Positions 34,692 to 47,613 of a stretch of DNA of 64,000 nt are shown here, piece by piece. Every line of letters begins with the position of its first letter. The first letter of the stretch is position 1. Source of the DNA: Trametopsis cervina (lineage: Eukaryota; Basidiomycota; Agaricomycetes; Polyporales; Irpicaceae); the NCBI GenBank assembly GCA_022385755.1, contig MU278348.1, forward strand, positions 66,708 to 130,707, given 5' to 3'. Under the pieces are notes generated by a model, which saw only the letters and a list, made by a program, of their open reading frames with translations, did not search any database and had not been told where the DNA came from. A program made the translations under genes and the position numbers.

Positions 34692-36260
34692 TTATTCTGT
34701 CTCATTGGTTTCAGAAGTTCGCGACGCCTGCGGATGCAGATACAGCTGTAGAAGATCTCCAAGCTGATGCTTTCCATCACTCCAGTGGTTTGTTGTCTCT
34801 ATTACACTGCATTCGGCTGTAGATGTAGAATACCCCGGAGGGACTAGTAGCGGGGCTTCGGTTATCCACGGGTGCTTGAGCGCGGCGGTCGGCTTCATAC
34901 GAAGCTCAGGGGGATATATGAGCAGACGCCACACAAAGTCGAGTGCATCGTTAGTAGGAAGGGCCGGCGGTGAATGGGAGGTTGCTTCAAGCTCGCCTTG
35001 TGAAGCACTTAACGGATGCAAAGGTAGATTGGGGAGGAGAAGCCGCAGATCCACGGGCTTTGCGACTTGGAAGACTAATTTGGGTGAGTCTGGTAGATGG
35101 TCGAAGCCCTAGGGATGTCAGATGAGCAAAGCATGCGCGCATCCGATATTCCATAAGTCTACTTACGGGCCAGGTAGTCCTATCGGGAGTGCCTCGGATC
35201 TGGAATATGCTCCATGCAAGCCCAATGGAGCCCCTCTCAGCATTAAAAAGTGACTCCCGCTGCCACTCTCCATGAGCCCACGAAGAGACAGGCTGGTTTA
35301 TAATCCGAGGCAGTGGCTGATCAGGTCGCTGCTCAGGTGCCTCAGATCCGTCATCGGACTCTTCAGAACGGTCATCGTCGTCAGCGATAAACCGAATCGG
35401 TGTGAAGAATTCCGCCACTGTCGCGCCTAAACTCCATATGTCCACTGCATACGGGTCATAATCTTCTGCACCGAAAATGGTCTCTGGTGCCCGATACGGT
35501 CTGTGTATGAGGTTTGAGGATGAGCAAGCTGTGAGGTCGTAGTGTCTCACCCCGAGCATATGTGTGAGCAGAGATGGTTAGGAGGTTCTGGCCATAATGC
35601 CTCTTCGGAGGGAGAGATCTTCTTGTCCCATGCTATTCCAAGATCTATGAGCTTCACAGTACCGTCGTTGGAAATAAGAATATTGCGAGGCTTGACGTCC
35701 CGATGAGCGATACTTTTGTGGTGCAGATACTGCAATGCGGAGGTAATTTGAAAGATGAACGAACGTGAAAGGGAGATAAACCCCTCGTCAAGCTCTGTGA
35801 TATTGTTGTACGGTGAGAAAGATACCGAATTTAGGAAATCTGTGAGTGAGTATGGTATGAAGGGCATCCAGAAGTGAAGGGAACCTGTAGACGATTCATA
35901 GAGGTCGCCTAAGACGTCGATAAGCTGGGGGATCAAAATTTAGTCTACCAAAGAATGCTGCGAATAATGGGCATACATTGACATGCGAGACAGAACTAAT
36001 GAGCTTCAGCTCCTTGACAATGTCATGTGGCTGCTTTGAGTGTTCCGGAAGATACGAGCCACTCTTGATCGCCACTGGCCATTCCGGGTCACGCGCACAA
36101 TAGTAAGCCCTCGTTATGTATGACACAGGGCTTTGTGCGATTGTATCGAAAGTTTCCTGCAAGTACACTTGTAGGTAGCCATCGGCAGTGAAAGTAGCGT
36201 GTGTAAATGATTGCTCACGCCATCAAATATGTCGGTAAGGACAGTCTGGGAGGAGGTCAT
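34692..36260 (-). CDS. CMGC-type protein kinase, Cak1/Csk1-like
   Basis: Five exons on minus (36219-36260, 35977-36156, 35551-35924, 35167-35500, 34692-35108) give 448 residues. Kinase motifs in order: VAIK (ATP lysine), catalytic loop HRDVKPRN, DLG in place of the usual DFG, YRAPE, then DIWSLGATVAEFF. No glycine-rich GxGxxG loop is visible before the lysine, a known feature of yeast Cak1-type CDK-activating kinases. An acidic insert (DDDDRSEESDDGSE) follows the F helix. The closest fit is the Cak1/Csk1 group, which phosphorylates the CDK T-loop; the assignment is tentative and another CDK-like kinase is possible. The gene ends 55 bases from the end of SMC4, convergently. Confidence 0.8.
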
Positions 36261-36879
36261 GAGATCTAGAAGCGAAGAGATTCATATTAATACGCCATTC
36301 ATGAGTATCATGAGCTTACTCTCAGGTTATTGCGCATCAGGCAGTATGTCCCAGCCTGAGGTGGTATAGTCGAAAAGCGCTTGTGATTGGGAGAAGACCG
36401 CGGAGTTGTTTTCTATCATATTCCACGTGATGTTTACACTCCGCTAGAGGTAGCGATTAACCAAGTTCGAACGTTGGGACCGACCTTGAATCTTTCTTTC
36501 AGCTACTCCGCTTCGTCTTTTCCTCGTTGTGCCCCACTATCACCTTTTTGCTGTGATTCTATGAGCACTTGAGACCTATAATCTAGATGATGGCTCTTAA
36601 GAGGCTGAACTTCAAAGCCACGAGCAGACTAGTTACTCTCTTTATCAAGCCGCGTCCAGTAAGCATTATCAGTTGCTCACCTCCCCCGCCACACTAAGAT
36701 ATGCTCTAAGCAGAGAATATATCTCCCTGGAACAGAAACTGTCGCATCGAGGAGGCGGAGCAGAATTCGTAGACGCGTGGTCTCTGCAAAATACTCAGCA
36801 TGGCGGCCTCGCTTCCAGTCATATAGGACCACTAAACCAAGCAACATCCTAACGCAAGTGTGTGATGGTCGCACTAAGT
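36261..36879. other. divergent intergenic region
   Basis: Between the kinase and the divergent unknown gene at 36880. No gene recognised. Confidence 0.45.
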
Positions 36880-38537
36880 ATGTGTTCGAATGAAATTGAC
36901 CGTTTTCCAGCTACTATCGAACTCTGCCGGCCCGGAGTTCAAGACAAGTTTGAGTGTGAAGATAGAAACGAGCATTAGTCCAGAATCCGAGGTACGCGCA
37001 CCATCTATTCTGTTCAAGCAGCGCTCACCGCATTTCACAGATTACATCCACAACTTCATCTCCCTCCATCGTATCTGCAGCTACAGACGGACACTCTGGA
37101 ACACGACCACAGCTTCGCTCCTATACTCGCAGCAAGGCAAGCAGCCCCATTCTTTGTGGTCGTTTTTGAGAGCCATAACCTTAATCTTCACTCCGTTCAG
37201 TCAACGTCGCTCCTTGATTCCGAGGCTGCTTTCCTGAAGGTCCGTATACCTGGACTATTTACGAGATCACAAGAGTGATCGAGTATCACTTATATCTACA
37301 GATCAAAGAAACCCATAGAGCGAACACATGGCCTCGTGGGCCTTCGAGAGGAATCACCTGGACTCTCTCTTCGTCCGATATTGGCGATGAACTATGGGCC
37401 ACACCAGACTCCTTGGGTTTCTTGGCTGACGAAGGCCCTTTATCCTCTTGTTCTTCTACGGTCTGTTATATTACTGTCCCCCCCAGTATTACGGTACTAA
37501 TGATTGCCAAATGCTAGTTGCGCAAACTTTCTGGAAAGGACTACAGTGAAGCTGCAGCAGACTCAGAGGACTCAGCATACGCCACTGCTCGATCTTGCTT
37601 CGAAGAGACTATGTCCTCCCAACAACAGTCAGTTGTGGCACCTAGATTATTGCAAGCTATGGACCCGTATTCTGGCACCGTTTTTGATAAGATCTTTCAA
37701 GCAAATGCTGGTGAAGTCTCCACCGCGGATATTTCGAACTATCTTGGCGACCCTGAGCTCTCTTTCCGCTTCGTGCCCCAAGGAGGTCGTGATACTGGCC
37801 GTGGAACTTCTGCTAGCCGACCAGGCCCTAGTAAACCGACGGTTACGCTAACGCTGCCTACACCTCTGCTTGCCTCTTCGCCCGTATTTGTACCACAATC
37901 TCCCATTACCGTATCCAAGTTCTTTCTAGCTTCTGCAATGACTGCCCGGAATCCTACAGACGCTCCGGGGGAACAGCAACTCATTCCAGATCGATGCTCT
38001 CCATCTGGATCTGGATCTGGGCCGACCCCTCTGCCTCCATCTTTGACCTCCTGCGGGCAGTGCGGACTCTTTGCATTCGATCAAGGCGAACAATGCCGCG
38101 CTTGTGATGAGCGATGGCTTGCGTGCAAGGTATGGTATCGTGCGCATGATGGCGGGCGGAGGAAATGGCTCACAGAGCCGTACATACACCCTGGTGAATG
38201 CAACGAGACAAATCGGGAGATGATGCGCGATCTGGGGCTTGTCGTCTGTGCCGAAGGAAAAGAAGAGCCCAGCTGGGACCGGGCTGGCTACGGTAGCGAT
38301 CCAAGTGCAAGCAAATCTGGCAACAATCCCTATTGGCGATCCGCGAAGACGAAGCTGGCAGGACTGGATCTGACACGTTACCCGAGGAAACGCATGAACA
38401 TTCCTGGATCTATGATCCGTAAGGCGGCCGTTCGTCTAGCGAAGGTGCAACTTCTGCGTTCCGTCCAGAATATACTCGTCGGCCATACTGAACAAGCCGG
38501 GCAATACGTGAGATACTGGCCAGGCTTTTCTTACTGA
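36880..38537 (+). CDS. uncharacterised protein with CxxC pair
   Basis: The well-supported part is three exons ending at 37239, 37302-37460 and 37518-38537, with consistent phase. The reading starts at ATG 36880 (MCSNEIDRFP). An in-frame TAG at about 36976 must be removed by a short intron (a GTTCAA...ATTAG pair of 42 bases fits) or the 5' model is wrong. The last exon has a Ser/Pro-rich stretch followed by CGQC, ten residues, CRAC, five residues, C: a possible zinc ribbon (SCGQCGLFAFDQGEQCRACD). After this come many Trp, Tyr and Arg residues (KVWYRAHDGGRRKWL). I do not recognise the family, and no signal peptide is seen. A role in nucleic-acid or protein binding is only a guess. Confidence 0.55.
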
Positions 38538-39092
38538 GATGTACTGGAGAAGCCTATTCTCGTGAAACTGGAAACCACACAACCTACCTGGACGACCTCC
38601 CACAAACCCACACTGGGCCTGTATCTATTTCCGTCGTCTTATTCTCGCCCCTCGGCTTTTTGTAGAGTATGGAAACCGTGTATCTCTTGTATCCAACATA
38701 TGATCACTATCACTATCGCTTATTCTCAGTGTCACCACCCGCGTGTATGACATAACGTCGTGTTTGGTGTGTCGGAGAGCAGTTGAGTACCAGCTTAGGC
38801 TGCAACAAAAATACGTGCCGTTCAATGTAATGTTGTCCTTATCTTGTGTCTACTGGCAGACATTGCGTGAGATATTGCGGCAGCACTGCATTACTTCTAA
38901 CATCCACATGTATTGGACGGAAAAGAACACTAACATACATTATTCGTGCAGTGAAGACAAAAGAGAAATCAAACTAAAACATCAGATTCGTGAAGATCTA
39001 TCATAGCGACACATGATCTACCCATCACGGTTCACACCGTTAATCCCACAGGAACCAGGAACGAGCTGGCAAAGTGAAATGGATCTGCAAGC
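38538..39092. other. intergenic between convergent genes
   Basis: 3' flanks only. No gene recognised. Confidence 0.5.
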
Positions 39093-41252
39093 TTAAACCG
39101 GTGCAGCGCATCCGAACGAAGTGGCCGCTCCGCCGGCCTTGAAGGTCGCCTCGATCGCCTTTCCGCTCCCGTACATGCCCAAGCAAGCCATCGACAAACA
39201 GGCCAGTCCCAGCACCAGATTGAACACCTTGTAATACCACCTCGTGCTCCCGTTCGAGAACACTATGCTGACCCACGACGACGACGGCGAGGCGAGGCGG
39301 TCGAGCCGGATGTGGAAGCCGGCGTACATGAAGGGCGGGAAGGTGTACGTGAACTGCATGATGCAGACGGCGGCGACGAGGCCGGAGATGGTTTGCACTT
39401 GCGGGATGGCAGAAGCCACTATGAATGCTGTTTTTATAACGAGATCAACGGATGAAAATTGCACGGAGTAAATGGAGAGAAACGAACCGAGAGCCCAGTA
39501 AAAGACGACCGTGACTGTTAGACACGAGATAGGTTAGCAGCGATATATGTGTGGAATAAAGCGCACGACGTACTGGACCAGAAGATGTGTCCGCGCTTGC
39601 TCATCAGCGGTGGGCCACCGAGCCACTGTTCAATGATATGGTAATACGCAACCTCTGTACCAAACCAACATCACCATCGGTCAGGACACCGCATGAGCGA
39701 ATGCGAAGAAAACCACGCACTGATTCCGATATTTCCATACAACCCTGCTGCGATGATTCCCGTGACCAAACTCAGTGCATTCCCTACGGTCTGCCACGCG
39801 AACGTGCTCATGCCCTGATACGCGATAGGAAGGGTGAACTGGCCCTGGAAGGAGTACACGAAGATGCCGAACATCATGTAAACCGTGCCGATCAGCAACT
39901 GCGCGCAGCACTAAAATCCCGTGCCGCATCAGTACTGTACGCGGCCTACGAAAAGGAGAAAAAGTCACGGGCACGCACCATGCCCTTCCAGAAGTCCATC
40001 GGCCTCCGCATTTCGGCGAGAAGCTCGGGGAAGATCATCGCTCCTCCGTACGCGAACACCATCTGCATTATGCCGTTCACCTTCGAGAACAGCGGGAGGT
40101 GCGTGAAGGCGACTTTTACGATCGGGGCAGGGTCGAAGTTGTATGCGGCCTTTGCGCCAGCAAAGTTGGGTGGCGAGTGCGCGACGACGCCCATCGTCTG
40201 TTGGATTCGCAGTTATTTTTAGTCGTGTTGTGATCAGTCCCGACTTGGCAAAAAAGAACATGGCATACGCACGATGAAGATGGTGAGGAGGTTGATCCAG
40301 ACGGCGAAGTTCGCGAACCAGCCATAGTTCTTGAGCGTCCTGATCTGTCCGATAATCATACCGAAGAGGGCCCAAATGAGGATCTGAATCGAGAAGCAGA
40401 ACTCGTTGGCAACCGCGATTTGTGCGACACTTTGTGCATTGCTCAGACAAATTGTTCCCACCTATATGAGTGAGATAGGAAGTCAAGATATATAAGAGAC
40501 GTGAGAAGCAAACGAAGAGAGGAACGTACGTTAATGATGAGCTGTAGAGCCTGCAGACTGGAACAGAGATGCTTGAACCAGGTGCCGAAGACGCGCTCGC
40601 CGAGGTCGGCGTACGTGCGTATAGGATAGTGTTCCGAGTCCAGCGCGCAAAAGAGCTTCCAGATGATAAGTCCCGTGTAGCATGCCGCAATGCCCACTGT
40701 GAAAAGCAGTCAGCTCAGCTCTGTGAGGGACCTTGGATGAACCAATACACGCACTGACGACATAGAGGATCGCTCCGGGGACGTACCCCACCTGGCTGAA
40801 CGCATACGGCGCGTTCGACGGACCGAGGATGTCGGTAGTGATCAAGTAGAATATCGCGAACCAGCTACACCGCCCTCGGAAATGAATTTCTCACGTAGAC
40901 ATGGAAGTGTGTGTGTGTGACGAACCTGGCTGTTCTGAGCGCTCTCCGCGCCGTGACTAGCTCCTCGTTGACATCCGGGGGACCACTTTTTTCGTTGAGC
41001 TCAAAGGCCTCGCCAGGACCTTCTCCTGCTTCCCGTGCGCGCGCCTGCTCGGCGTAGCTCATCATCATAGTCAGCGTCGGCTTGGTGAAGGCTGCGGAAC
41101 GGCAGTTGTTGTATCTTAGTATATTTCTTAGATTAAGCGGTAGGGAATAGGTACGAACCATGACCACTGCCCACGGTAGAGGATACCTCATGCGTCGGCG
41201 ACCCACGCTTCTCATCATATTCCGGGTTGACTTTCTCTATGCCGGAAGACAT
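39093..41252 (-). CDS. AAAP-family amino acid permease
   Basis: Ten exons on minus, from 41159-41252 (MSSGIEKVNP), 40926-41091 and 40755-40864 to 39093-39427, give about 525 residues. An N-terminal cytosolic segment of ~85 residues precedes about eleven hydrophobic segments. Recognisable family stretches are DILGPSNAPYAFSQVGYVPG in the first helix, IGQIRTLKNYGWFAN, MVFAYGGAMIFPELLAEM, and the final TYTFPPFMYAGFHI. This matches fungal amino-acid/auxin permease family members such as the Neurospora neutral amino-acid permease, which are proton-coupled importers at the plasma membrane. One exon (encoding VTVVFYWAL) is only about 27 bases. Substrate range unknown. Its nearness to secreted protease genes may be chance. 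Confidence 0.9.
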
Positions 41253-42792
41253 GGCGGTATGAGAGGACGAGGGAGGAAGAGGTGGGATTAGTGAACATCG
41301 GGGGCTGTCGTGTTATATGAATGGCTGGTAGACGCGTGAAGTACATGTGCAGCGTTCGGCTATTTTTGCCTGGATGGATCGTGTAGAACCTTGAAATGGG
41401 ATGAGAGAATGATAGGATGGAGCGGCCCCCTTCCGATGGATGATGAATTGGCCGAGGCTGTACTGGCTAGTGATCAAGGGAACAGGAACCGCGAGGAACA
41501 TAAATACCAAAAGACGTTCCCACCCTAGGCCTCCATGTTCTCAACCGGACAACTCGACACGGTGTGTGCGAGTAACGTCATAGCGGAGAGAAAATGCCCG
41601 CGTGCGTCCGTGGAGATATTCCATGCTTCTGCCTGTATGTGCCGGGGGCCGTCTGTAGCCGCCGCCACCGGTATAGCTGGGCGGCATCTTTACTGAGAAA
41701 GGAAGGTAGCAGAACCTCTGTGGAGGAGCGCTCTCGAGTTGTCCGCAGCACAGTAGATAGCCTGTGAACTAGAATGAGGAAAAGTCTCGATAGCGATACA
41801 ACTGTCTGCTTGCTCACTACTCATTCGGTTTCCAGCTATGTTCCTGAGATCGCAGCTTCTGTCCCTTCCTCTTCTTGCTGAGTACGAGACACACTGTGGG
41901 CGTTCTTCTCACCATTCCGTGGCGCAGGGCGCAAATCTTGATACCTTAGCCACGCTTGCTCTTTGTGCATGTGGTGTGTATCATGCTTGATGCTGCGGCT
42001 GTAGAGTTGTGTGAGAGCGACCTCCTGGATCCCCAATGGCAAAAGGTTCTCGGTGCGTCAGTAGGTAGGGCGCAGGTGACATTGTCACGATGAGATGTGC
42101 GATTGGAGAACGGCTATTGATAGGGATCGTGCAAGAAACGAGAGCAATTCCGCTACCACAAAGGCAGTTGTGGACCACGTAGATATACCTGTTCTGTTGA
42201 ATGAGAAGATGACCACGTTCAATATCAGTCTTGGCGTTGCCACAAAGCCAGGCGCCAAGCATTGATGCGCCTGATGCGCCTGATGTGCTCCAAATGCAGA
42301 TTAGGACGGCAGCTTGTCTAAACTTCCACCTGGGTTGAATACCTCCTGTACCATTTGGTTGCTACAAGTAAAATCACTGACACTTTTAACACAAGCAATT
42401 ATGCGTGTAGCACATATGCTCTTCAAAGCTTCTGCATTATATCCCCATCAAAGGCCCGGCAACAGCGCAATGCACCCCGTTTCCTATCGGACTGTACACC
42501 AGCTGATGAACAAAACGAAGTTCCTGTTGCATTTTCAGCCCGTCACGGGCCGCCCCACTTTTCAAGGCGACACATGTATCCATACGCACAGGCGGGGGTA
42601 TATCCCCGTTCTTCCCTCACAAGACACGCTGATTACGCCAAGTAATACGGCATTGAACATACAAATTTTTCTCCCAACAGAACACCGTGCTGCCAAGTAC
42701 AATGATGAACCCTTCTCGCCAGAGATGATAAAGCATATTTTATGGAAACCCAACTTGACACCCAACGAGCCTGAACCAATGTACGTGCAGCT
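41253..42792. other. 1.5-kb intergenic region
   Basis: Promoter of the permease and 3' flank of the mannanase. A long frame at 42314-43063 on plus overlaps the mannanase exons and has no motif; it was rejected. Nothing else recognised. Confidence 0.5.
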
Positions 42793-44828
42793 TTATCCGC
42801 GCGCCTTGAGGGCGGCAGCGTGTTGCTTGATGATAGGGAACACGGCACCATCCGGGTATTCCTGCAAGCGTAACAAGTCAGTAACCCTTCCCCGGCCACA
42901 TTCCGAAATGCACACGACCGCCGAGGTCCAAGACAAAGAAGAAAAAAGTAATCAACACATACCGCATATCCATCATTGGGCGTGTCTCCAGTCGACAAAT
43001 GCGAGCCCGCTTGCCTGCGTTGCAGAGAAAGCATCAGTTCCGCCCATCGCGGACAAGCCATAGCAATACATCGACGCACCAGATAAGATCTCCCGTCAGT
43101 CCAGAGCTCACGATGGTGTTGTACCAGGCGGCGTAGACCCCTGTCTGGTTGCTTGTCACACCGAACTCCTCAATGATCACCGGCTTGTTCGCGGCCTTCT
43201 GGGACGTGGCGTGGTCCGAGATCCATTGCGAGCCCCAGACGCCGCTGCTTGGGTTTGCGCTTTGGCCCCAGCCTTCGGGGTACAACTGGCGAGCCCGTGT
43301 GAGTAAGAAAGAGTGGCGGAGGAGAGGAAGGGGGACGAAGGGACTTACGTGGAAGGTACCAAAGTCAATCGTCTTTACTGCGAGGTTGGCGTTGAAATCA
43401 ACACCCTCGCTTCCCCTATTTCACACCCAGATCAATGACAAAGTTCGTATATGAAGTCAGAGAGGGAAGGGCGTACTGGTAGGGGTAACTCGGGTTGCTC
43501 GGCTGGTTGAAGAAACCTTCATCGCCAACCGCGACGAGATGGTTCGAGTCAATAGACTTGATGTACGCAGAGATGTCGGAGATCCAGTTCGTGACCGTGG
43601 TGGTCGTGCAGGTGCCGCTGCTTGTACTGTAATGCACCACGCGCAAGTCAGCATTGTTGAAAAAGGGGGGCGGAAGAGTAAGCGGGGCGTACCCAGTGCT
43701 GCCCTTGCACCTTGGCTCATTTGCAAGCTCCCATCCAAGGATCGTCGGCTCATTGACGTAGCGCGACACGAATGCCTTGACATAGTTCTTGTACGCAGCC
43801 TGCACGCATCCTTGTCACTAATAATTCACACCGTCAGAACGACATGCAGTACTCACGATGACTTGCGCGTTGGTGTAGAACAGATCGTGGTTGGGGGAGT
43901 TGAGAATCTGCTTGACGTAAACATCCATGCCTCCATAATCCGACCAGTTGTTCGTCCTATCCGCCACAGTTAGAAAATTGAGTTATTGTCCTCCAGACAA
44001 GCGCTGAAAGCGAATACTCACAACGCGACGATGAGTCTCAGGCCATTTGCCTTTGCAGCGGCAATGACGTTGTCGAAGTTTTGCAGGCCAGTGGCACCGG
44101 TGTTGATCGTCGGCGTCGAGCCCGACCAGGACTGGTAGTAGATGCCGTTCGGGGTCGTCACTTCATTGAATCCCCTGCCCCTTTTGTGAGAACGTGACTT
44201 CATAGTATTTTTGGATGTAACTTACCAGGTACGAACAACGGTAGACCCAGCACTAGCGATATCCGCGAACGCCTTGTTCATGTTCGCTGTGCTGTACCCC
44301 ATCAAGCCAACCCAGTACGAGTTCTCACTATCGAATCGTTCGCGTCAGAACTTTCCCTCCTTCGCTCTATGACAATAAAGACCACTGGGATAAACACGTA
44401 CCCAATGACAGTGAATGTCTTTCCGCCCAACACAAACTTCTGTCCCGACACGCCCACGAAGCCTGTCGGTACTGGCGTAGAGGGTGTGGAAACCGGTGTC
44501 GAGGGGCTGCTCGAGGGGGTGCTGACCGGAGTGGACTTGGTGGTGACGCTGCTCACAGTGGTAATAGGCGCAGACGTTGGCGGGGGTACAGGCGTAGTCG
44601 GCCCTGCGAGACACTGGTAGTAGTAGTCGTTGAGGTGCGTGCATACAAGGCCAGCCGCGCAAGTCGTATCGCCTGTGTAGTTTATGCCTCCACACTGACC
44701 TCCACATGTCAGTATCTCCACCTTAAGACGATGTCTGAGCCACGTACCTGGCCCCATTGAGGGACGGTAGCCTGCGCGAGCGAGGCGCATGCGAGTACGA
44801 GCGCGGTCAGTAAACCGGGCTGGAACAT
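42793..44828 (-). CDS. CBM1-GH5_7 endo-beta-1,4-mannanase
   Basis: Eleven exons on minus give about 459 residues. Signal peptide ([15 protein letters not shown]), then a fungal cellulose-binding module ([16 protein letters not shown] ... YYYQC, four cysteines), a Ser/Thr/Pro linker with STPV repeats (residues ~56-105), then the GH5 domain. Catalytic residues are visible: acid/base in WELANEPRC (about Glu271) and the nucleophile in VIIEEFGV (about Glu391). The pattern ([24 protein letters not shown]) fits subfamily 7 mannanases, which cleave galactoglucomannan. Secreted; the CBM1 anchors the enzyme to cellulose. N-terminal CBM1 fusion is usual in white- and brown-rot fungi. Last exon encodes [14 protein letters not shown]. 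Confidence 0.94.
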
Positions 44829-45870
44829 CTTGCCTGGCGGTGGTAAGGTCAGGCTCGTTTCGAGTCGAGGTTGCAGCGAACGCTAATCGACGGGTTTATA
44901 TGTATGCTACCGACCCTGTTGGCACCGTCACCTGGTGAACGGCTATACGTCGCGGTATAACGCAGCAGCGGGTTGTTGGGTCAGCCTGCTAACATGTGAG
45001 CGGGTTTGTCTGTGACATGCTCATTCCGACGGCCCATGTGTGGACGAGATGTGCCCCAGCTGATTCCTCGGCTGTTCCATGGTGCGCGTATGGCTGGCCC
45101 AACAGGCGAAGACGACGAGAGGATCTTCCGCTGATTGTCCGCGTCAGGTCACTGTCGTATGTCAAGTGCAGCGAAGTCGGACAAAATCAATTTGAAGTGA
45201 TATTTTGAGGACGCGGTTCGGTGGCTGGGCCTGTCTTATTGACACCGTCGACGTTGAGAATCGGTAGCAGGAATATCGTCAAGTTCGTGTACGATCAACA
45301 AGTGCACTCCTATAATTATTCAAAGCATACTAATTATAGCCGTTGAGTGACCACCACACTGCCGATTAACGTTGCGCTTACCTGTATTATGCACAACGTG
45401 AGATCGAGAGTATGTCCTTCAGAGATGTAGGTGAAGTATGAACGAATGGTGTTGTGATGGTACAGCTCCCACCAGTCCGGCCATTTGGGTGCGGCTAAAC
45501 GACGGGCCGGGAGCCGCTGGACTCCGTCATCAACTTTAGTCATTGATCGACAAACTTAACGTTGAACATTGACTCTCAGGTTCGCAGCATATTCACCGCT
45601 CATCGCTCTCGCTTCTTACCCGGCGGCAGGAGCACGCATTCGCCCTTAATTATCCTTGTTCCTGCGGTAAAGGCTGACATGCGAAGATAGCAGCATCTTG
45701 ACAATGATCTAGAGACACAATGTCATGACGATACTATCCTGATTCGTGTGAACCTGCCCAATTCCAGGAAACCTCAGACTGGTCGATAAGAGCGCTCAGC
45801 AATGGTGAGCACCTTCACTTCTGCACATTGTGTATGATCTAAATCGCGATCTTCCTCCGCAAGATTTACC
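44829..45870. other. divergent intergenic region
   Basis: Promoters of the mannanase (-) and the F-box-like gene (+). No gene recognised. Confidence 0.45.
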
Positions 45871-47613
45871 ATGATTATCATCCGAGGTGAACATATAATC
45901 TCACACACGAACGAAGCCTCTGCCGCTGAGCTGCTTGAATGTAATCGTTGGGTCGAGCTTGGCCATATGAAGATTGCCCCAGGATGTTTGAGCGACTTCC
46001 AACGTGGTCTGAACGCTATAAGCGCAGATTCAGCAGACGATCGTTATGACGAACGCGTCGAACCATGCACAGATGCGAACCACATAGAAAGTCAGAGTGT
46101 ACATCCCGATCAATCAGCAAGATCACTCATGGTGAGCCCTCTTTTCCCGCTCTGGAATGCTAGGGATGTACTCAAGGGTATGCATATCACCGCACGTCAG
46201 GACAGCATAGGGCTCGGCTCCGCGGAAGGTTTACTGGGCACCCAACACATTAGCGCAGCACAGAAAATACCCCCTGAGCTATTCCCGAAGATAATACATT
46301 GGATCACTTCCACTATGTACGACAGCCGAAAGGACATAGAAGCATGCACCCTCATCTCACTCACATGTCGATATTGGAGCGAGCCATGTCGAAAATTCAT
46401 CTGGAAAGCTGTCACATTGAAATCCAGTGAGGACGTATACTCGCTGGCCAAATTCATCGACAATCCCCCAGCGAGATCCAAATCGGTTGCTGCGTACATC
46501 GAATCGTTGAACGTCCTTGCGGTCGGCCCACCTGCCAAACCGTGGATCCATCTTATACCCATAATCCTCAAATCGCGCTTGTCACAACGTTCCGCCCCTC
46601 ACATCGCGCTCAGCATTCGCCAGGATTACGACAAGTGGGATCCACTACCCATACACACCACACATGATACCATACCGTGGTCATTCTCAGCCCTCGGCAT
46701 GCAAGCCAATACGCTTTCCCTGGCGGACACCAACTTCCGTAGTGCGAAAAGCTTTCTACACTTCGCTCGAGCGTTCCGCAATATGGATACGCTGATCTGT
46801 AACGATGTTGCTTGGGAAGAGAATGCCCCGGACTTGCGACTATATGAGGTATCTTTCCGCCGGAAACCACCACTGAACAGTATTAGCGTCACTCCGTGGC
46901 CCGAAGCACCTTCCTTCCCTGATCCCAGCTGGATATCCGTGATGTGGGCTCTTATACGTTGCCGTCGCGATGGCTCGACGGAACACTATCTGTCTGACGA
47001 GGACACCCGGATTGCTATGCAAATCACCGCGCGATGCGAGTCTCCCCCGAGATTGAAGACGAGGCCCAGAGCCCAGCTACGTGCAGCGCGAAAATCTACT
47101 GGCGACGGTAAATCTTGCCCTTTCTTGTACTTTTACTGTGAAGCTGAAGTGGAGACAGGCTATGACTTTTTCTTCGAGGTATCACTAAACGACAGCTACA
47201 GTGTCATTTTCTCGACTTTGAGTGACGATACATCTACGATCGACCCTGCGATGCCTCACGGGAACAATACCCCACGCAGACAAGTTCATGTACACCACGT
47301 TATCGTCTTTACAGAGCGTCGGTTTGGCCGAAGAGGTTCTAAGCTACTGTCGGATGGTACAATGTTTAGTCTCCTGGCGTCACAATTCCCGCATCTGCAG
47401 AAGCTAGTCTTGGCGTTCAACAAGAAGCCCACGGAAGGCTCGATTCAAGACTTCATGGGGAGTCATGCACTTGAACTCGCCAATGAAGGCAGACTCACCG
47501 TAGCATATACCAATGCCGACTTCTGGGTAAAAAGCGGCTCATGGACAGAGATGGATCCGATCACTCTGCAGCCATCTGGTACGTGCGATGATACTTGTGG
47601 GAACTCAGTGTGA
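45871..47613 (+). CDS. F-box-like protein
   Basis: Single exon of 580 residues, unusual among its intron-rich neighbours but common for basidiomycete F-box genes. Near residues 130-185 there is an F-box-like helical pattern (IPPELFPKIIHWI, then EACTLISLTCRYWSEPCRKFIWKAV), which would bind Skp1 in an SCF ubiquitin ligase. The remainder has weak leucine-rich character and no known domain; it presumably recognises targets. The first ATG is used; an internal ATG at 46129 would remove 86 residues lying before the F-box. Tryptophan and histidine content is high. No signal peptide. Confidence 0.75.
   Translation: MIIIRGEHIISHTNEASAAELLECNRWVELGHMKIAPGCLSDFQRGLNAISADSADDRYDERVEPCTDANHIESQSVHPDQSARSLMVSPLFPLWNARDVLKGMHITARQDSIGLGSAEGLLGTQHISAAQKIPPELFPKIIHWITSTMYDSRKDIEACTLISLTCRYWSEPCRKFIWKAVTLKSSEDVYSLAKFIDNPPARSKSVAAYIESLNVLAVGPPAKPWIHLIPIILKSRLSQRSAPHIALSIRQDYDKWDPLPIHTTHDTIPWSFSALGMQANTLSLADTNFRSAKSFLHFARAFRNMDTLICNDVAWEENAPDLRLYEVSFRRKPPLNSISVTPWPEAPSFPDPSWISVMWALIRCRRDGSTEHYLSDEDTRIAMQITARCESPPRLKTRPRAQLRAARKSTGDGKSCPFLYFYCEAEVETGYDFFFEVSLNDSYSVIFSTLSDDTSTIDPAMPHGNNTPRRQVHVHHVIVFTERRFGRRGSKLLSDGTMFSLLASQFPHLQKLVLAFNKKPTEGSIQDFMGSHALELANEGRLTVAYTNADFWVKSGSWTEMDPITLQPSGTCDDTCGNSV

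Noticed and set aside
42314..43063. 249-residue plus-strand frame
   Set aside because: Overlaps the last exons of the mannanase on the other strand; no motif.
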